Shown here one piece after another: positions 1 through 8,064 of a stretch of 64,000 nucleotides of DNA (its first letter is position 1; every line of letters begins with the position of its first letter). Both the position numbers and the translations under genes were made by a program. The notes below the pieces were generated by a model. That model was given only the letters and a program-made list of their open reading frames with translations. It had not been told where the DNA came from and ran no database searches. This DNA comes from Ponticoccus alexandrii (GTDB lineage: Bacteria > Pseudomonadota > Alphaproteobacteria > Rhodobacterales > Rhodobacteraceae), in contig NZ_CP047166.1 of assembly GCF_016806125.1 (NCBI RefSeq), forward strand, positions 186,001 to 250,000, written 5' to 3'.

Positions 1-162
1 CAGTTCGACTGGCTGTCGGATGCCAAGCTGGTCATGACCGACGAGCTGATCCGCGAGATGCTGCGCGCCCGCAAGGCCGCGCCGAACGGTGCCTCGGAAG
101 GCGCCATCGACGAAACAAGGTTTGACGAAATCGAGGCCGAGGGGCCTGAGGAGGAAGAATAA
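1..162 (+). CDS. rimP: Ribosome maturation factor RimP, C-terminal end (5' truncated by window)
   Basis: Only the last 53 residues are present, reading in frame from base 1 to a TAA at 160-162. The tail runs [20 protein letters not shown] and then becomes very acidic ([11 protein letters not shown]), as is common in alphaproteobacterial RimP. RimP binds the 30S subunit and assists its maturation. Its stop overlaps the nusA start (TAATG), so the two genes are translationally coupled. The identity rests on the short C-terminal motif and on rimP-nusA-infB being one of the most conserved operon orders in bacteria. Confidence 0.85.
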   Translation, partial: QFDWLSDAKLVMTDELIREMLRARKAAPNGASEGAIDETRFDEIEAEGPEEEE

Positions 163-1784
163 TGGCAATCACCTCTGCGAACCAGCTCGAGCTGCTTCAG
201 ACCGCCGAAGCGGTCGCACGCGAGAAGATGATCGACCCCGGTCTCGTGGTCGAGGCGATGGAAGAGAGCCTCGCCCGCGCCGCCAAGTCGCGCTACGGCA
301 GCGAAATGGACATTCGCGTCTCGATCGACCGCAAGACCGGCCGCGCCACCTTTACCCGCGTGCGCACCGTGGTCGAGGACGAGGAGCTGGAGAACTACCA
401 GGCAGAGATGACCGTCAAGCAGGCCAAGCAGTACATGGCCGACCCGCAGGTGGGTGACACCTTCGTCGAAGAGGTCCCGCCGGTGGAGCTGGGCCGGATC
501 GCGGCGCAGTCGGCCAAGCAGGTGATCCTGCAGAAGGTCCGCGAAGCCGAGCGTGACCGCCAGTACGACGAGTTCAAGGACCGCGCCGGCACCATCATCA
601 ACGGTCAGGTCAAGCGCGAGGAATACGGCAACGTCATCGTCGACGTGGGCCGTGGCGAGGCAATCCTGCGCCGCAACGACAAGATCGGCCGCGAGGCCTA
701 CCGCCCCGGCGACCGCATCCGCTGCTACATCAAGGACGTGCGCCGCGAAACCCGTGGCCCGCAGATCTTCCTGTCGCGCACCGCGCCAGAGTTCATGGCC
801 GAGCTCTTCAAGATGGAAGTGCCCGAGATCTACGACGGCATCATCGAGATCAAGGCCGTGGCCCGCGACCCCGGTTCGCGCGCGAAGATCGCCGTGATTT
901 CCTATGACGGCGGCATCGACCCCGTGGGCGCCTGCGTCGGTATGCGCGGCAGCCGCGTGCAGGCCGTCGTGAATGAGCTTCAGGGCGAGAAGATCGACAT
1001 CATCCCGTGGAACGAGGACGTGCCGACCTTCCTCGTGAACGCGCTTCAGCCCGCCGAGGTGACGAAGGTCGTCCTCGACGAAGAGGCCGAGCGCATCGAG
1101 GTCGTGGTGCCGGATGAGCAGCTGTCGCTGGCCATCGGCCGTCGCGGTCAGAATGTGCGTCTGGCCTCGCAGCTGACCGGTCTCGACATCGACATCATGA
1201 CCGAAGAGGAAGAATCGAAGCGCCGTCAGGCCGAGTTCGAAGAGCGCACCAAGCTCTTCATGGATACGCTCGACCTCGACGAGTTCTTCGCGCAGCTTCT
1301 GGTCTCGGAAGGCTTCACCAACCTCGAAGAGGTGGCCTATGTCGAGCTGGACGAGCTGCTGGTGATCGACGGTGTCGACGAAGGCACCGCCGAAGAGCTT
1401 CAGACCCGCGCCCGCGAATTCCTCGAAGAGCAGGCCCGCAAGGCCGAGGCTCGTGCCCGTGAACTTGGCGCCGACGACAGCCTCTTCGGTTTCGAAGGCC
1501 TGACCCCGCAGATGATCGAGGTGCTGGCCGAAGATGGTGTGACCTCGCTGGAAGACTTCGCCACCTGCGCCGACTGGGAACTGGCCGGCGGCTGGACGAC
1601 CGTCGACGGGCAGCGCACCAAGGACGATGGCCTGCTGGAGAAATTCGGCGTCAGCCTGGAGGACGCGCAGGAAATGGTCATGACCGCCCGCGTGCTGCTG
1701 GGCTGGGTCGACCCGACCGAGCTGGAAGAGGGCGAAGAGCCCGAGGACGGCGAAGACACCGACGAAGAAGAGCGGGAGGCCTGA
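162..1784 (+). CDS. nusA: Transcription termination/antitermination factor NusA
   Basis: The 540-aa product binds RNA polymerase and nascent RNA and modulates pausing, rho-dependent termination and antitermination. Domains in order are an N-terminal RNAP-binding domain (about 1-130), S1 (about 135-200, [16 protein letters not shown]), two KH domains (about 230-345, with [12 protein letters not shown] and [13 protein letters not shown]), and two C-terminal helix-hairpin-helix acidic repeats ending in a Glu/Asp-rich tail. The length is typical for alphaproteobacteria, which carry the C-terminal repeats. The ATG overlaps the rimP stop, and ylxR follows after 8 nt. This is a standard member of the operon with nothing unusual. 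Confidence 0.98.
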   Translation: MAITSANQLELLQTAEAVAREKMIDPGLVVEAMEESLARAAKSRYGSEMDIRVSIDRKTGRATFTRVRTVVEDEELENYQAEMTVKQAKQYMADPQVGDTFVEEVPPVELGRIAAQSAKQVILQKVREAERDRQYDEFKDRAGTIINGQVKREEYGNVIVDVGRGEAILRRNDKIGREAYRPGDRIRCYIKDVRRETRGPQIFLSRTAPEFMAELFKMEVPEIYDGIIEIKAVARDPGSRAKIAVISYDGGIDPVGACVGMRGSRVQAVVNELQGEKIDIIPWNEDVPTFLVNALQPAEVTKVVLDEEAERIEVVVPDEQLSLAIGRRGQNVRLASQLTGLDIDIMTEEEESKRRQAEFEERTKLFMDTLDLDEFFAQLLVSEGFTNLEEVAYVELDELLVIDGVDEGTAEELQTRAREFLEEQARKAEARARELGADDSLFGFEGLTPQMIEVLAEDGVTSLEDFATCADWELAGGWTTVDGQRTKDDGLLEKFGVSLEDAQEMVMTARVLLGWVDPTELEEGEEPEDGEDTDEEEREA

Positions 1785-1792
1785 GGCAATCC

Positions 1793-2428
1793 ATGACCCG
1801 AGGCGGCCAGGCAAAACAGCGCGAGGACGGACCGGAGCGGAAGTGCATCGCCACGGGCGAAGTGCAGCCGAAGAATGGTCTTGTCCGCTTCGTTCTGGGT
1901 CCCGACGGGCAGATTGTTCCGGATCTGGCTGGAAAACTGCCCGGGCGGGGACTATATGTGTCTGCCGACCGGGCGGCGCTGGACAAGGCCGCCGCCAAGG
2001 GGCTTTTCTCGCGGGCCATGAAGCAGCCGGTCAAGGTGCCGGAGGGGCTGACCGAGCTGGTCGAGCAGATGCTCGCCCGGCGCGTGGTCGATCTGATCTC
2101 GTTGGCGCGCAAGTCCGGTGAAGCGGTGTCGGGGTATGAAAAGGTAAAGGCGTGGCTTCAGACGGAAGAGGCCACGGTACTGATACAGGCCGAAGACGGA
2201 TCGGGCCGCGGCAAGTCGAAACTCAGCACACCCTACGGGGGGCGCTACATCGGCTGGCTTACGGCGGATGAGTTGGGAATGGCCTTCGGTCGACAAACTG
2301 TGATACATGCCGCGCTTGGCTCTGGCGGTCTGGTGCCGCGTATTGTAGAGGATGCGCAACGCCTGAAGGGTATGCGCGTCGCAGGGGCGACTGCGGATCT
2401 TGGCGGCAGGGGCCGCCTGAAAGGATGA
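1793..2428 (+). CDS. YlxR-type RNA-binding protein (DUF448) with L7Ae-like C-terminal part
   Basis: This 211-aa protein lies between nusA and infB, the usual place for ylxR. The N-terminal half (about 14-90) is the YlxR/DUF448 fold, with the CIATGE motif near residue 20 and the GRGLYV signature near 60. The C-terminal half (about 95-195) resembles the small L7Ae-like domain that alphaproteobacteria fuse to it (RVVDLISLARKSGEAVSGYEKV). The family is inferred to bind nucleic acid; its exact role in translation or transcription is not settled. ATG start 8 nt after nusA; infB follows 9 nt after the stop. Confidence 0.9.
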   Translation: MTRGGQAKQREDGPERKCIATGEVQPKNGLVRFVLGPDGQIVPDLAGKLPGRGLYVSADRAALDKAAAKGLFSRAMKQPVKVPEGLTELVEQMLARRVVDLISLARKSGEAVSGYEKVKAWLQTEEATVLIQAEDGSGRGKSKLSTPYGGRYIGWLTADELGMAFGRQTVIHAALGSGGLVPRIVEDAQRLKGMRVAGATADLGGRGRLKG

Positions 2429-2437
2429 AGAAGCTTG

Positions 2438-4924
2438 ATGAGCGATAACGACGGGAAAAAGACATTGGGTGTTCGTGGCGGCGGTTCGCGCTCTGGCAGC
2501 GTGAAGCAGAGCTTCAGCCATGGCCGGACCAAGAACGTCGTGGTGGAGACCAAGCGCAAGCGCGTCGTGGTGCCCAAGCCGGGTGCCGGCGCCGCGGCTG
2601 GTGCGGGCGGCAAGGGGCCGGTTGGCGGCTCTGGTAAGCGTCCTGCGGGCATTTCCGATGCAGAGATGGAGCGCCGCCTGAAGGCGTTGCAGGCCGCCAA
2701 GGCCCGCGAGGCGGAGGAAACCGCGCAGCGCGCAGCCGACGAAAAGGCACGCGCCGAAGAGCGTGAGCGCCTGCGTGCCGAGAAGGAACAGAAAGAGCGC
2801 GAGCAGCGCGAGGCCGAAGAAGCGCTGAAGCGCAAGGTCGAGGAAGAAGAGCGCAAGGCGCGCGAGTCCGCCGAGGCGGCCAAAGCCGCCGCTGCACAGC
2901 CCGCTCCGGCAGAGGATGCACCGCGCGCCAAGACGCAGGGCAAACCCGCACCGCGCCGCACCGAGCCTCAGGACACCAAGGACGACCGTGGCGGTCGCCG
3001 TGGACGCGGCGACGAAGGCGGTGGCCGCCGTTCCGGCAAGCTGACGCTGAACCAGGCCCTGTCGGGCGAGGGTGGCCGTCAGAAGTCCATGGCCGCGATG
3101 AAGCGCAAGCAGGAGCGCGCGCGTCAGAAGGCGATGGGCGGGTCTCAGCAGCGCGAGAAGATCGTGCGCGACGTCCAGTTGCCCGAGGCGATCACGGTGG
3201 CCGAACTGGCCAACCGGATGGCAGAGCGCGTGGCCGATGTGGTCAAGTCGCTGATGAACAACGGTATCATGGCGACTCAGAACCAGAGCATCGACGCCGA
3301 CACCGCGGAACTCATCATCGAGGAATTCGGCCACCGCGTGACGCGCGTTTCTGACGCCGACGTCGAGGATGTGCTGAAGGTCGAAGACGACAAGCCCGAA
3401 GACCTGATGCCGCGTCCCCCGGTGATCACGATCATGGGGCACGTCGACCACGGCAAGACCTCGCTTCTGGATGCGATTCGCAACGCCAATGTGACCTCGG
3501 GCGAAGCCGGCGGCATCACCCAGCACATCGGTGCCTACCAGGTGACGACGAAAGACGGGCAGATCCTGTCCTTCCTCGACACGCCGGGCCACGCTGCCTT
3601 TACCTCGATGCGTTCCCGCGGGGCTCAAGTGACGGACATCGTCGTGCTGGTGGTTGCGGCGGACGACGCCGTGATGCCGCAGACGGTCGAGGCGATCAAC
3701 CACGCCAAGGCCGCCCAGGTCCCGATGATCGTGGCGATCAACAAGATCGACAAGCCGTCGGCGAATGCCACCAAGGTGCGCACCGACCTGCTTCAGCACG
3801 AAGTCGTGGTGGAACAGATGTCGGGTGAGGTGCAGGACGTGGAGGTTTCGGCCACCACCGGACAGGGCCTCGATTCGCTGCTGGAAGCCATCGCGCTGCA
3901 GGCCGAACTGCTTGAACTGAAAGCCAACCCGAACCGCAACGCCGAAGGCGCTGTGATCGAGGCGCAGCTTGACGTGGGCCGTGGCCCCGTCGCGACCGTT
4001 CTCGTGCAGAACGGCACGCTGCGGACGGGCGACATCTTCGTCGTGGGTGAGCAGTTCGGCAAGGTCCGCGCGCTGATCAACGACAAGGGAGAGCGCGTCT
4101 CCGAAGCCGGTCCGTCGGTTCCGGTCGAGGTGCTGGGCCTCAACGGCACGCCCGAGGCGGGTGACGTCCTGAACGTCGTCTCGACCGAGGCGCAGGCCCG
4201 CGAGATCGCTGAATACCGCGCCGGTGCCGCCAAGGAGAAGCGCGCCGCCGCAGGCGCCGCGACGACTCTCGAGCAGCTGATGCAGAAGGCCAAGGACGAC
4301 AAGGACGTGTCGGAACTGCCGGTTCTGGTGAAAGCCGACGTGCAGGGCTCTTCCGAGGCCATCGTTCAGGCGCTGGAAAAGGTCGGCAACGACGAGGTCC
4401 GCGTGCGCGTGCTGCACTATGGTGTGGGCGCGATCACCGAGACCGACGTGGGTCTGGCCGAAGCCTCTGGCGCGCCGATCATCGGCTTCAACGTCCGGGC
4501 CAACGCGCCCGCACGCAACGCTGCGAACCAGAAGGGCGTCGAAATCCGCTACTACAGCGTGATCTACGACCTCGTGGACGACGTGAAGGCGGCGGCCTCG
4601 GGCCTGCTGTCCAACGAAATCCGCGAGAAGTTCATCGGCTACGCCGAGATCAAGGAGGTCTTCAAGGTCTCCAACATCGGCAAGGTCGCGGGCTGCCTGG
4701 TCACCGAAGGTGTGGCGCGCCGCTCTGCCGGTGTGCGCCTGCTGCGCGACAACGTGGTGATCCACGAAGGCACGCTGAAGACGCTCAAGCGCTTCAAGGA
4801 CGAGGTGGCAGAGGTCATCTCGGGTCAGGAATGCGGCATGGCCTTCGAGAACTACGAAGACATCCGCCCGGCTGACGTCATCGAGATCTTCGAGCGGGAA
4901 GAGGTCGAGCGTTCGCTCGACTGA
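2438..4924 (+). CDS. infB: Translation initiation factor IF-2
   Basis: The 828-aa GTPase delivers formyl-Met-tRNA to the 30S subunit. The N-terminal third (about 1-240) is the low-complexity, highly charged, coiled-coil-like region rich in Glu, Arg and Ala. An IF2_N segment follows ([14 protein letters not shown], near 250). The G domain carries GHVDHGKTS (G1), DTPGH (G3) and NKID (G4) between about 330 and 460; domains II to IV fill the rest. I chose the ATG at 2438 rather than the in-frame TTG at 2435 because it gives the usual [11 protein letters not shown] start. It ends the operon and is followed by a strong terminator. Confidence 0.98.
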   Translation: MSDNDGKKTLGVRGGGSRSGSVKQSFSHGRTKNVVVETKRKRVVVPKPGAGAAAGAGGKGPVGGSGKRPAGISDAEMERRLKALQAAKAREAEETAQRAADEKARAEERERLRAEKEQKEREQREAEEALKRKVEEEERKARESAEAAKAAAAQPAPAEDAPRAKTQGKPAPRRTEPQDTKDDRGGRRGRGDEGGGRRSGKLTLNQALSGEGGRQKSMAAMKRKQERARQKAMGGSQQREKIVRDVQLPEAITVAELANRMAERVADVVKSLMNNGIMATQNQSIDADTAELIIEEFGHRVTRVSDADVEDVLKVEDDKPEDLMPRPPVITIMGHVDHGKTSLLDAIRNANVTSGEAGGITQHIGAYQVTTKDGQILSFLDTPGHAAFTSMRSRGAQVTDIVVLVVAADDAVMPQTVEAINHAKAAQVPMIVAINKIDKPSANATKVRTDLLQHEVVVEQMSGEVQDVEVSATTGQGLDSLLEAIALQAELLELKANPNRNAEGAVIEAQLDVGRGPVATVLVQNGTLRTGDIFVVGEQFGKVRALINDKGERVSEAGPSVPVEVLGLNGTPEAGDVLNVVSTEAQAREIAEYRAGAAKEKRAAAGAATTLEQLMQKAKDDKDVSELPVLVKADVQGSSEAIVQALEKVGNDEVRVRVLHYGVGAITETDVGLAEASGAPIIGFNVRANAPARNAANQKGVEIRYYSVIYDLVDDVKAAASGLLSNEIREKFIGYAEIKEVFKVSNIGKVAGCLVTEGVARRSAGVRLLRDNVVIHEGTLKTLKRFKDEVAEVISGQECGMAFENYEDIRPADVIEIFEREEVERSLD

Positions 4925-4943
4925 TCCCCGACACCCTGAAATG

Positions 4944-4980
4944 CGAAAGGCCCCCGAATTTCGGGGGCCTTTTCGTTTGT
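4944..4980 (+). terminator. Rho-independent terminator after infB
   Basis: The arms AAGGCCCCCGAA and TTCGGGGGCCTT flank a one-base loop and are followed by TTTCGTTTGT, about 20 nt after the infB stop. It ends the rimP-nusA-ylxR-infB transcript. The A-run before the hairpin means it could also stop transcription from the small gene converging on it. Confidence 0.9.
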
Positions 4981-5012
4981 TCGATGTCCAAGACCGGCGG
5001 AGGGTGGGTGGT

Positions 5013-5153
5013 TCAGGCCGCCGCCTTGCCCGCCACCGGCAGCCCGGTGTAGATGCGGTCGCCGACGCGCACCGACATGCGGCCATCGGGCAGGATCGTT
5101 TCAAGCAGTCCCTGAACGGAGACGCAGCTTCCGAGTGTGATTGTACGCAGCAT
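5013..5153 (-). CDS. 46-residue small protein, function unknown
   Basis: A short reverse-strand gene encodes a product beginning MLRTITLGSCVSVQG and ending AGKAAA. It has a good Shine-Dalgarno GGGGAG nine bases before the ATG and reads as a compact beta-rich domain (LPDGRMSVRVGDRIYTG), like a tiny KOW/SH3-type barrel. It lies convergent to infB, just past its terminator. I think similar 40-45-aa proteins occur in other Rhodobacteraceae but cannot check this here. There is no membrane segment and no signal peptide. Function cannot be assigned; the reading frame is supported by the ribosome binding site and by the protein-like, non-repetitive sequence. Confidence 0.65.
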   Translation of the reverse strand: MLRTITLGSCVSVQGLLETILPDGRMSVRVGDRIYTGLPVAGKAAA

Positions 5154-5332
5154 TCGTAATACTCCCCAACGTGTGCGTTACGTCGACAATACCCCATGCG
5201 CAAGATTATTGCTATCAGAACTCGACGTAAAACTGCCAAGTTCGCAGGCATCTTGCCATTTCTCCCGGGGAATAGTGCACAAATATTAACACCCGCCAAA
5301 GGGTGCGGGCGGTAATTTGTGGACAATGGCGA

Positions 5333-5731
5333 TCAGAGCCAGTCGCGCAGAATCGGGATCAGTGGGATGTCGGCGGGCGGCATGGGGTAGTCCTTCAGCG
5401 CGTTGGCACGGACCCATTTCAGCGCCTGCCCTTCGCGCGACTGCGGTGTTCCGCCCCATTTCCGGCAGGCGAAGAGCGGCATCAGCAGATGAAAGCCTTC
5501 GTAGCTGTGCGAGGCGAAGGTCAGCGGCGCAAGGCAGCTTTCCCATGTCTCGATACCCAACTCCTCGTGCAATTCGCGGATCAGCGCGGCCTCGGGGGTC
5601 TCGCCCGCCTCAACCTTGCCGCCGGGAAATTCCCACAGACCGGCCATGGACTTGCCCTCGGGCCGCTGGGCCAGCAGCACGCGGCCATCGGGGTCGATGA
5701 GGGCGACGGCGGAGACGAGGACGATCTTCAT
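5333..5731 (-). CDS. mutT: 8-oxo-dGTP diphosphatase / Nudix hydrolase MutT
   Basis: This 132-aa Nudix protein hydrolyses oxidised purine nucleotides such as 8-oxo-dGTP, preventing A:T to C:G transversions. The Nudix box is complete: GGKVEAGETPEAALIRELHE followed by ELGI (about residues 37-60). The N-terminal ALIDPDGRVLLAQRP and WEFPGGK are typical of MutT proper rather than of other Nudix enzymes. It is the last gene of a probable reverse-strand unit ppi-argJ-mutT, separated from argJ by 88 bp that carry an intergenic repeat. Confidence 0.92.
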   Translation of the reverse strand: MKIVLVSAVALIDPDGRVLLAQRPEGKSMAGLWEFPGGKVEAGETPEAALIRELHEELGIETWESCLAPLTFASHSYEGFHLLMPLFACRKWGGTPQSREGQALKWVRANALKDYPMPPADIPLIPILRDWL

Positions 5732-5758
5732 GGGTCAGGCACCTGCGGCGAGGGGAGG

Positions 5759-5805
5759 AGCGGGGCGCTGCCCCGCGCCCCGGGATATTTCCGGACAGAA
5801 GAAGC
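5759..5805 (+). repeat. Intergenic repeat, hairpin plus ATATTT/CAGAAGAAG module
   Basis: A GC-rich hairpin (GCGGGGCGCTGCCCCGC, 5760-5776) is followed by CCCCGGGATATTTCCGGACAGAAGAAG. The same module appears inverted at 45930-45987 and in degenerate form at 56636-56699 and 38221-38312. It fills the mutT-argJ gap and could act as a mRNA 3'-end or processing structure. Confidence 0.7.
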
Positions 5806-5819
5806 GCTGGCGTGGCGCC

Positions 5820-7037
5820 TCAGGAGCGATAGTCCGCGTTGATCTGGATGTAGCCGTGGGTCAGGTCGCAGGTCCAGACCGTGGCGGTGCCCTGACCGAG
5901 GCCGATGTCGACGGTAATGTCGATCTCGGGCTTCTTCATCAGCGCGGCGCCCTGTTCTTCCTTGTAGTCGGGAGAGCGCCAGCCCTTGTCGGCAACAAGC
6001 ACGTCTCCGAACCGGATCGAGAGGGTGTCCCGGTCGGCGCTGGCGCCAGATTTGCCGACGGCCATGACGATGCGGCCCCAGTTCGGGTCTTCGCCGGCGA
6101 TGGCGGTCTTGACCAGCGGCGAGTTGGCGATGGCCAGCGCGTGGGTCCGTGCGTCGGCGTCAGAGGCGGCGCCGGTCACGGTGACGGTCACGAACTTGGT
6201 CGCGCCCTCGCCGTCGCGCACCACCTGATGCGCGAGATCGAGGAAGACCGCCTCGACGGCTTCGGCGAAGGCGGCGTTGCCGGTGACATCGACGCCTGAG
6301 GCCCCGGTCGCGGCCATCAGCAGCGTGTCCGAGGTCGAGGTGTCGCTGTCCACGGTGATGTTGTTGAAGGTCCGCGCGTTGACCGCGCTGACGAGCTCTT
6401 GCAGGTCGGCGCGGCCGATCTGCGCGTCGGTGAAGATGTAGACCAGCATGGTCGCCATGTCGGGCGCGATCATGCCCGAGCCCTTGGCGATCCCCGCGAT
6501 CCTGACCGGCTTGCCCTCGACCTCGATCTCGGCCACCGCGCCCTTGGGGAAGGTGTCGGTGGTCATGATCGCCTTGGCGGCCATCTCAATGGCGTCCTCG
6601 GTCAGCCCCTCGTTCAGCTCTTCGAGCTTGGCGATGATGCGGTCGTGCGGCAGCGGTTCGCCGATCACCCCGGTCGAGGAGGTGAAGATGCGCTCTGCCG
6701 GAAGGCCGGTGATCCCGGCCGCCGCCTCGCAGATCGCCCGGACGGAGCCGTCACCGGCCTTGCCGGTGAAGGCGTTGGAATTGCCGGAGTTCACGATGAT
6801 CGCCGCGCCCTCTGCGCTGTCGCTGCCGATCTTGGCCTGACAGTCGAGCACATTGGCCGAGCGTGTGGCCGAGCGCGTGAAGACGCCCGTCACGACGCTG
6901 CCCGGATCGAGCAGGGCCAGCATCACGTCGACACGGCCTTTGTAGCGCACACCGGCCTGTGCCGCGGCAAAGCGCACCCCGCCGATGACCGGCAGGGTGG
7001 GGAAGCTGTCAGGAGCGAGAGGAGAGCGCGGCGGCAT
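5820..7037 (-). CDS. argJ: Bifunctional ornithine acetyltransferase/N-acetylglutamate synthase ArgJ
   Basis: This 405-aa enzyme of arginine biosynthesis transfers acetyl from N-acetylornithine to glutamate (and may use acetyl-CoA). ArgJ is made as a precursor that cleaves itself between Ala and Thr of the ATM motif; here MIAPDMATML puts the nucleophile at Thr196, giving alpha and beta chains. The oxyanion-region motif SSTGVIGEPL is near 120-129. Whether it is mono- or bifunctional cannot be read from sequence. It starts 3 nt after the stop of the upstream isomerase gene, so the two are co-transcribed. Confidence 0.97.
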   Translation of the reverse strand: MPPRSPLAPDSFPTLPVIGGVRFAAAQAGVRYKGRVDVMLALLDPGSVVTGVFTRSATRSANVLDCQAKIGSDSAEGAAIIVNSGNSNAFTGKAGDGSVRAICEAAAGITGLPAERIFTSSTGVIGEPLPHDRIIAKLEELNEGLTEDAIEMAAKAIMTTDTFPKGAVAEIEVEGKPVRIAGIAKGSGMIAPDMATMLVYIFTDAQIGRADLQELVSAVNARTFNNITVDSDTSTSDTLLMAATGASGVDVTGNAAFAEAVEAVFLDLAHQVVRDGEGATKFVTVTVTGAASDADARTHALAIANSPLVKTAIAGEDPNWGRIVMAVGKSGASADRDTLSIRFGDVLVADKGWRSPDYKEEQGAALMKKPEIDITVDIGLGQGTATVWTCDLTHGYIQINADYRS

Positions 7038-7040
7038 GGC

Positions 7041-7892
7041 TTACTGATCCAAAAGGTCGAGGTTGGAAAGAACGGAGGTGTCGACGGTCTCGGCAGCCTT
7101 GCTGTCGACCTCGGCGCCCTCCACCAGCCCGTCGATATGGGCCTGCACGGCGTCGGCCTGAAGCTTCTGCACGATCTCGGCGCGCACGGCGTCGAGTTCG
7201 GGGGCCTCCATGTTGCGGGTCTCGTTCAGCTTGATGACGTGCCAGCCGAATTGCGTCTGCACCGGGTCGGAGACCGCGCCCGGCTCCATCGCCTCGACGG
7301 CTTCCTGGAAGGGCGCGACCATCATGCCTTCGCTGAACCAGCCCAGCGAGCCGCCGTTCGGACCCGAGGGGCCGGTCGACTTGGTCTTGGCGGTCTCGGC
7401 GAAATCGGCCCCGTCGCGAACCTCGGCGGCGATGGCGGTGGCCTCTTCCTCTGTCTCGACCAGGATGTGCGACGCGTTGTATTCCATCCCCAGCTCGCCG
7501 TTGACGTATTCGTCCTCATAAGCCTTCTGGATCAGTTCTTCGGTCACCGCGGCCTCTGCGACCTTGGTGATCGCCTCGGCGGCGCGCAGCGAGCGCTCTT
7601 CGTTCTCCAGCGCGATGCGGGTGCGCAGCGTTTCCGCCTCGCCCTCGGACTGGGACAGGACTTCCTGCTGGATGATCTGGTTCAGGATGCCGTCCCAGAG
7701 CGCTGCGTCGGGCAGTTGCTGGTATTGCTCGGGCAGGCCGGCGCGGACCATCAGCATGTGGCCGACGGTGATGTCGGTGCCGTTCACCGTGGCGACCACG
7801 CTGTCGACCGCGAGCTCATCCTGGGCCTGCGCGGGTAGGGCGACGGAGAGCGCCATGGCGGCGGCAGCGAGGATCTTGCGTGTTTCAGACAT
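7041..7892 (-). CDS. Periplasmic parvulin-type peptidyl-prolyl cis-trans isomerase
   Basis: The 283-aa product starts MSETRKILAAAAMALSVALP and has a signal peptide cleaved near AQA-QD, so it acts in the periplasm. A SurA-like N-terminal helical part (about 30-125) precedes one PpiC/rotamase domain (about 130-235) with ASHILV, GGSLGWF and FGWHVIKL. It should catalyse proline isomerisation and chaperone secreted or outer-membrane proteins. It is divergent from secA, which fits a secretion role. The frame is open 133 codons further upstream, but the signal peptide fixes the start at 7892. Confidence 0.92.
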   Translation of the reverse strand: MSETRKILAAAAMALSVALPAQAQDELAVDSVVATVNGTDITVGHMLMVRAGLPEQYQQLPDAALWDGILNQIIQQEVLSQSEGEAETLRTRIALENEERSLRAAEAITKVAEAAVTEELIQKAYEDEYVNGELGMEYNASHILVETEEEATAIAAEVRDGADFAETAKTKSTGPSGPNGGSLGWFSEGMMVAPFQEAVEAMEPGAVSDPVQTQFGWHVIKLNETRNMEAPELDAVRAEIVQKLQADAVQAHIDGLVEGAEVDSKAAETVDTSVLSNLDLLDQ

Positions 7893-8064
7893 CGTTTCGT
7901 CCTTTGTAGACTGGCCGCGTCCCCCGGCGGCGTTGACACTTTTCAGCCCGCCCCTTACATGCCGCAAAGGCTCTGCGAGGCCGGTCGTTTCCACCGTCAT
8001 ATGGTTCATGGGCGTGGCGGGCAAGCAGATGCCGCACACGAAGACGGGATAGGATCGGGTTCGA

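Noticed and set aside
1952-5326. Reverse-strand open frame of over 1,100 codons opposite ylxR and infB
   Set aside because: It is antisense to well-supported core genes, rich in His/Arg/Leu from GC-biased third positions, and has no recognisable domain.
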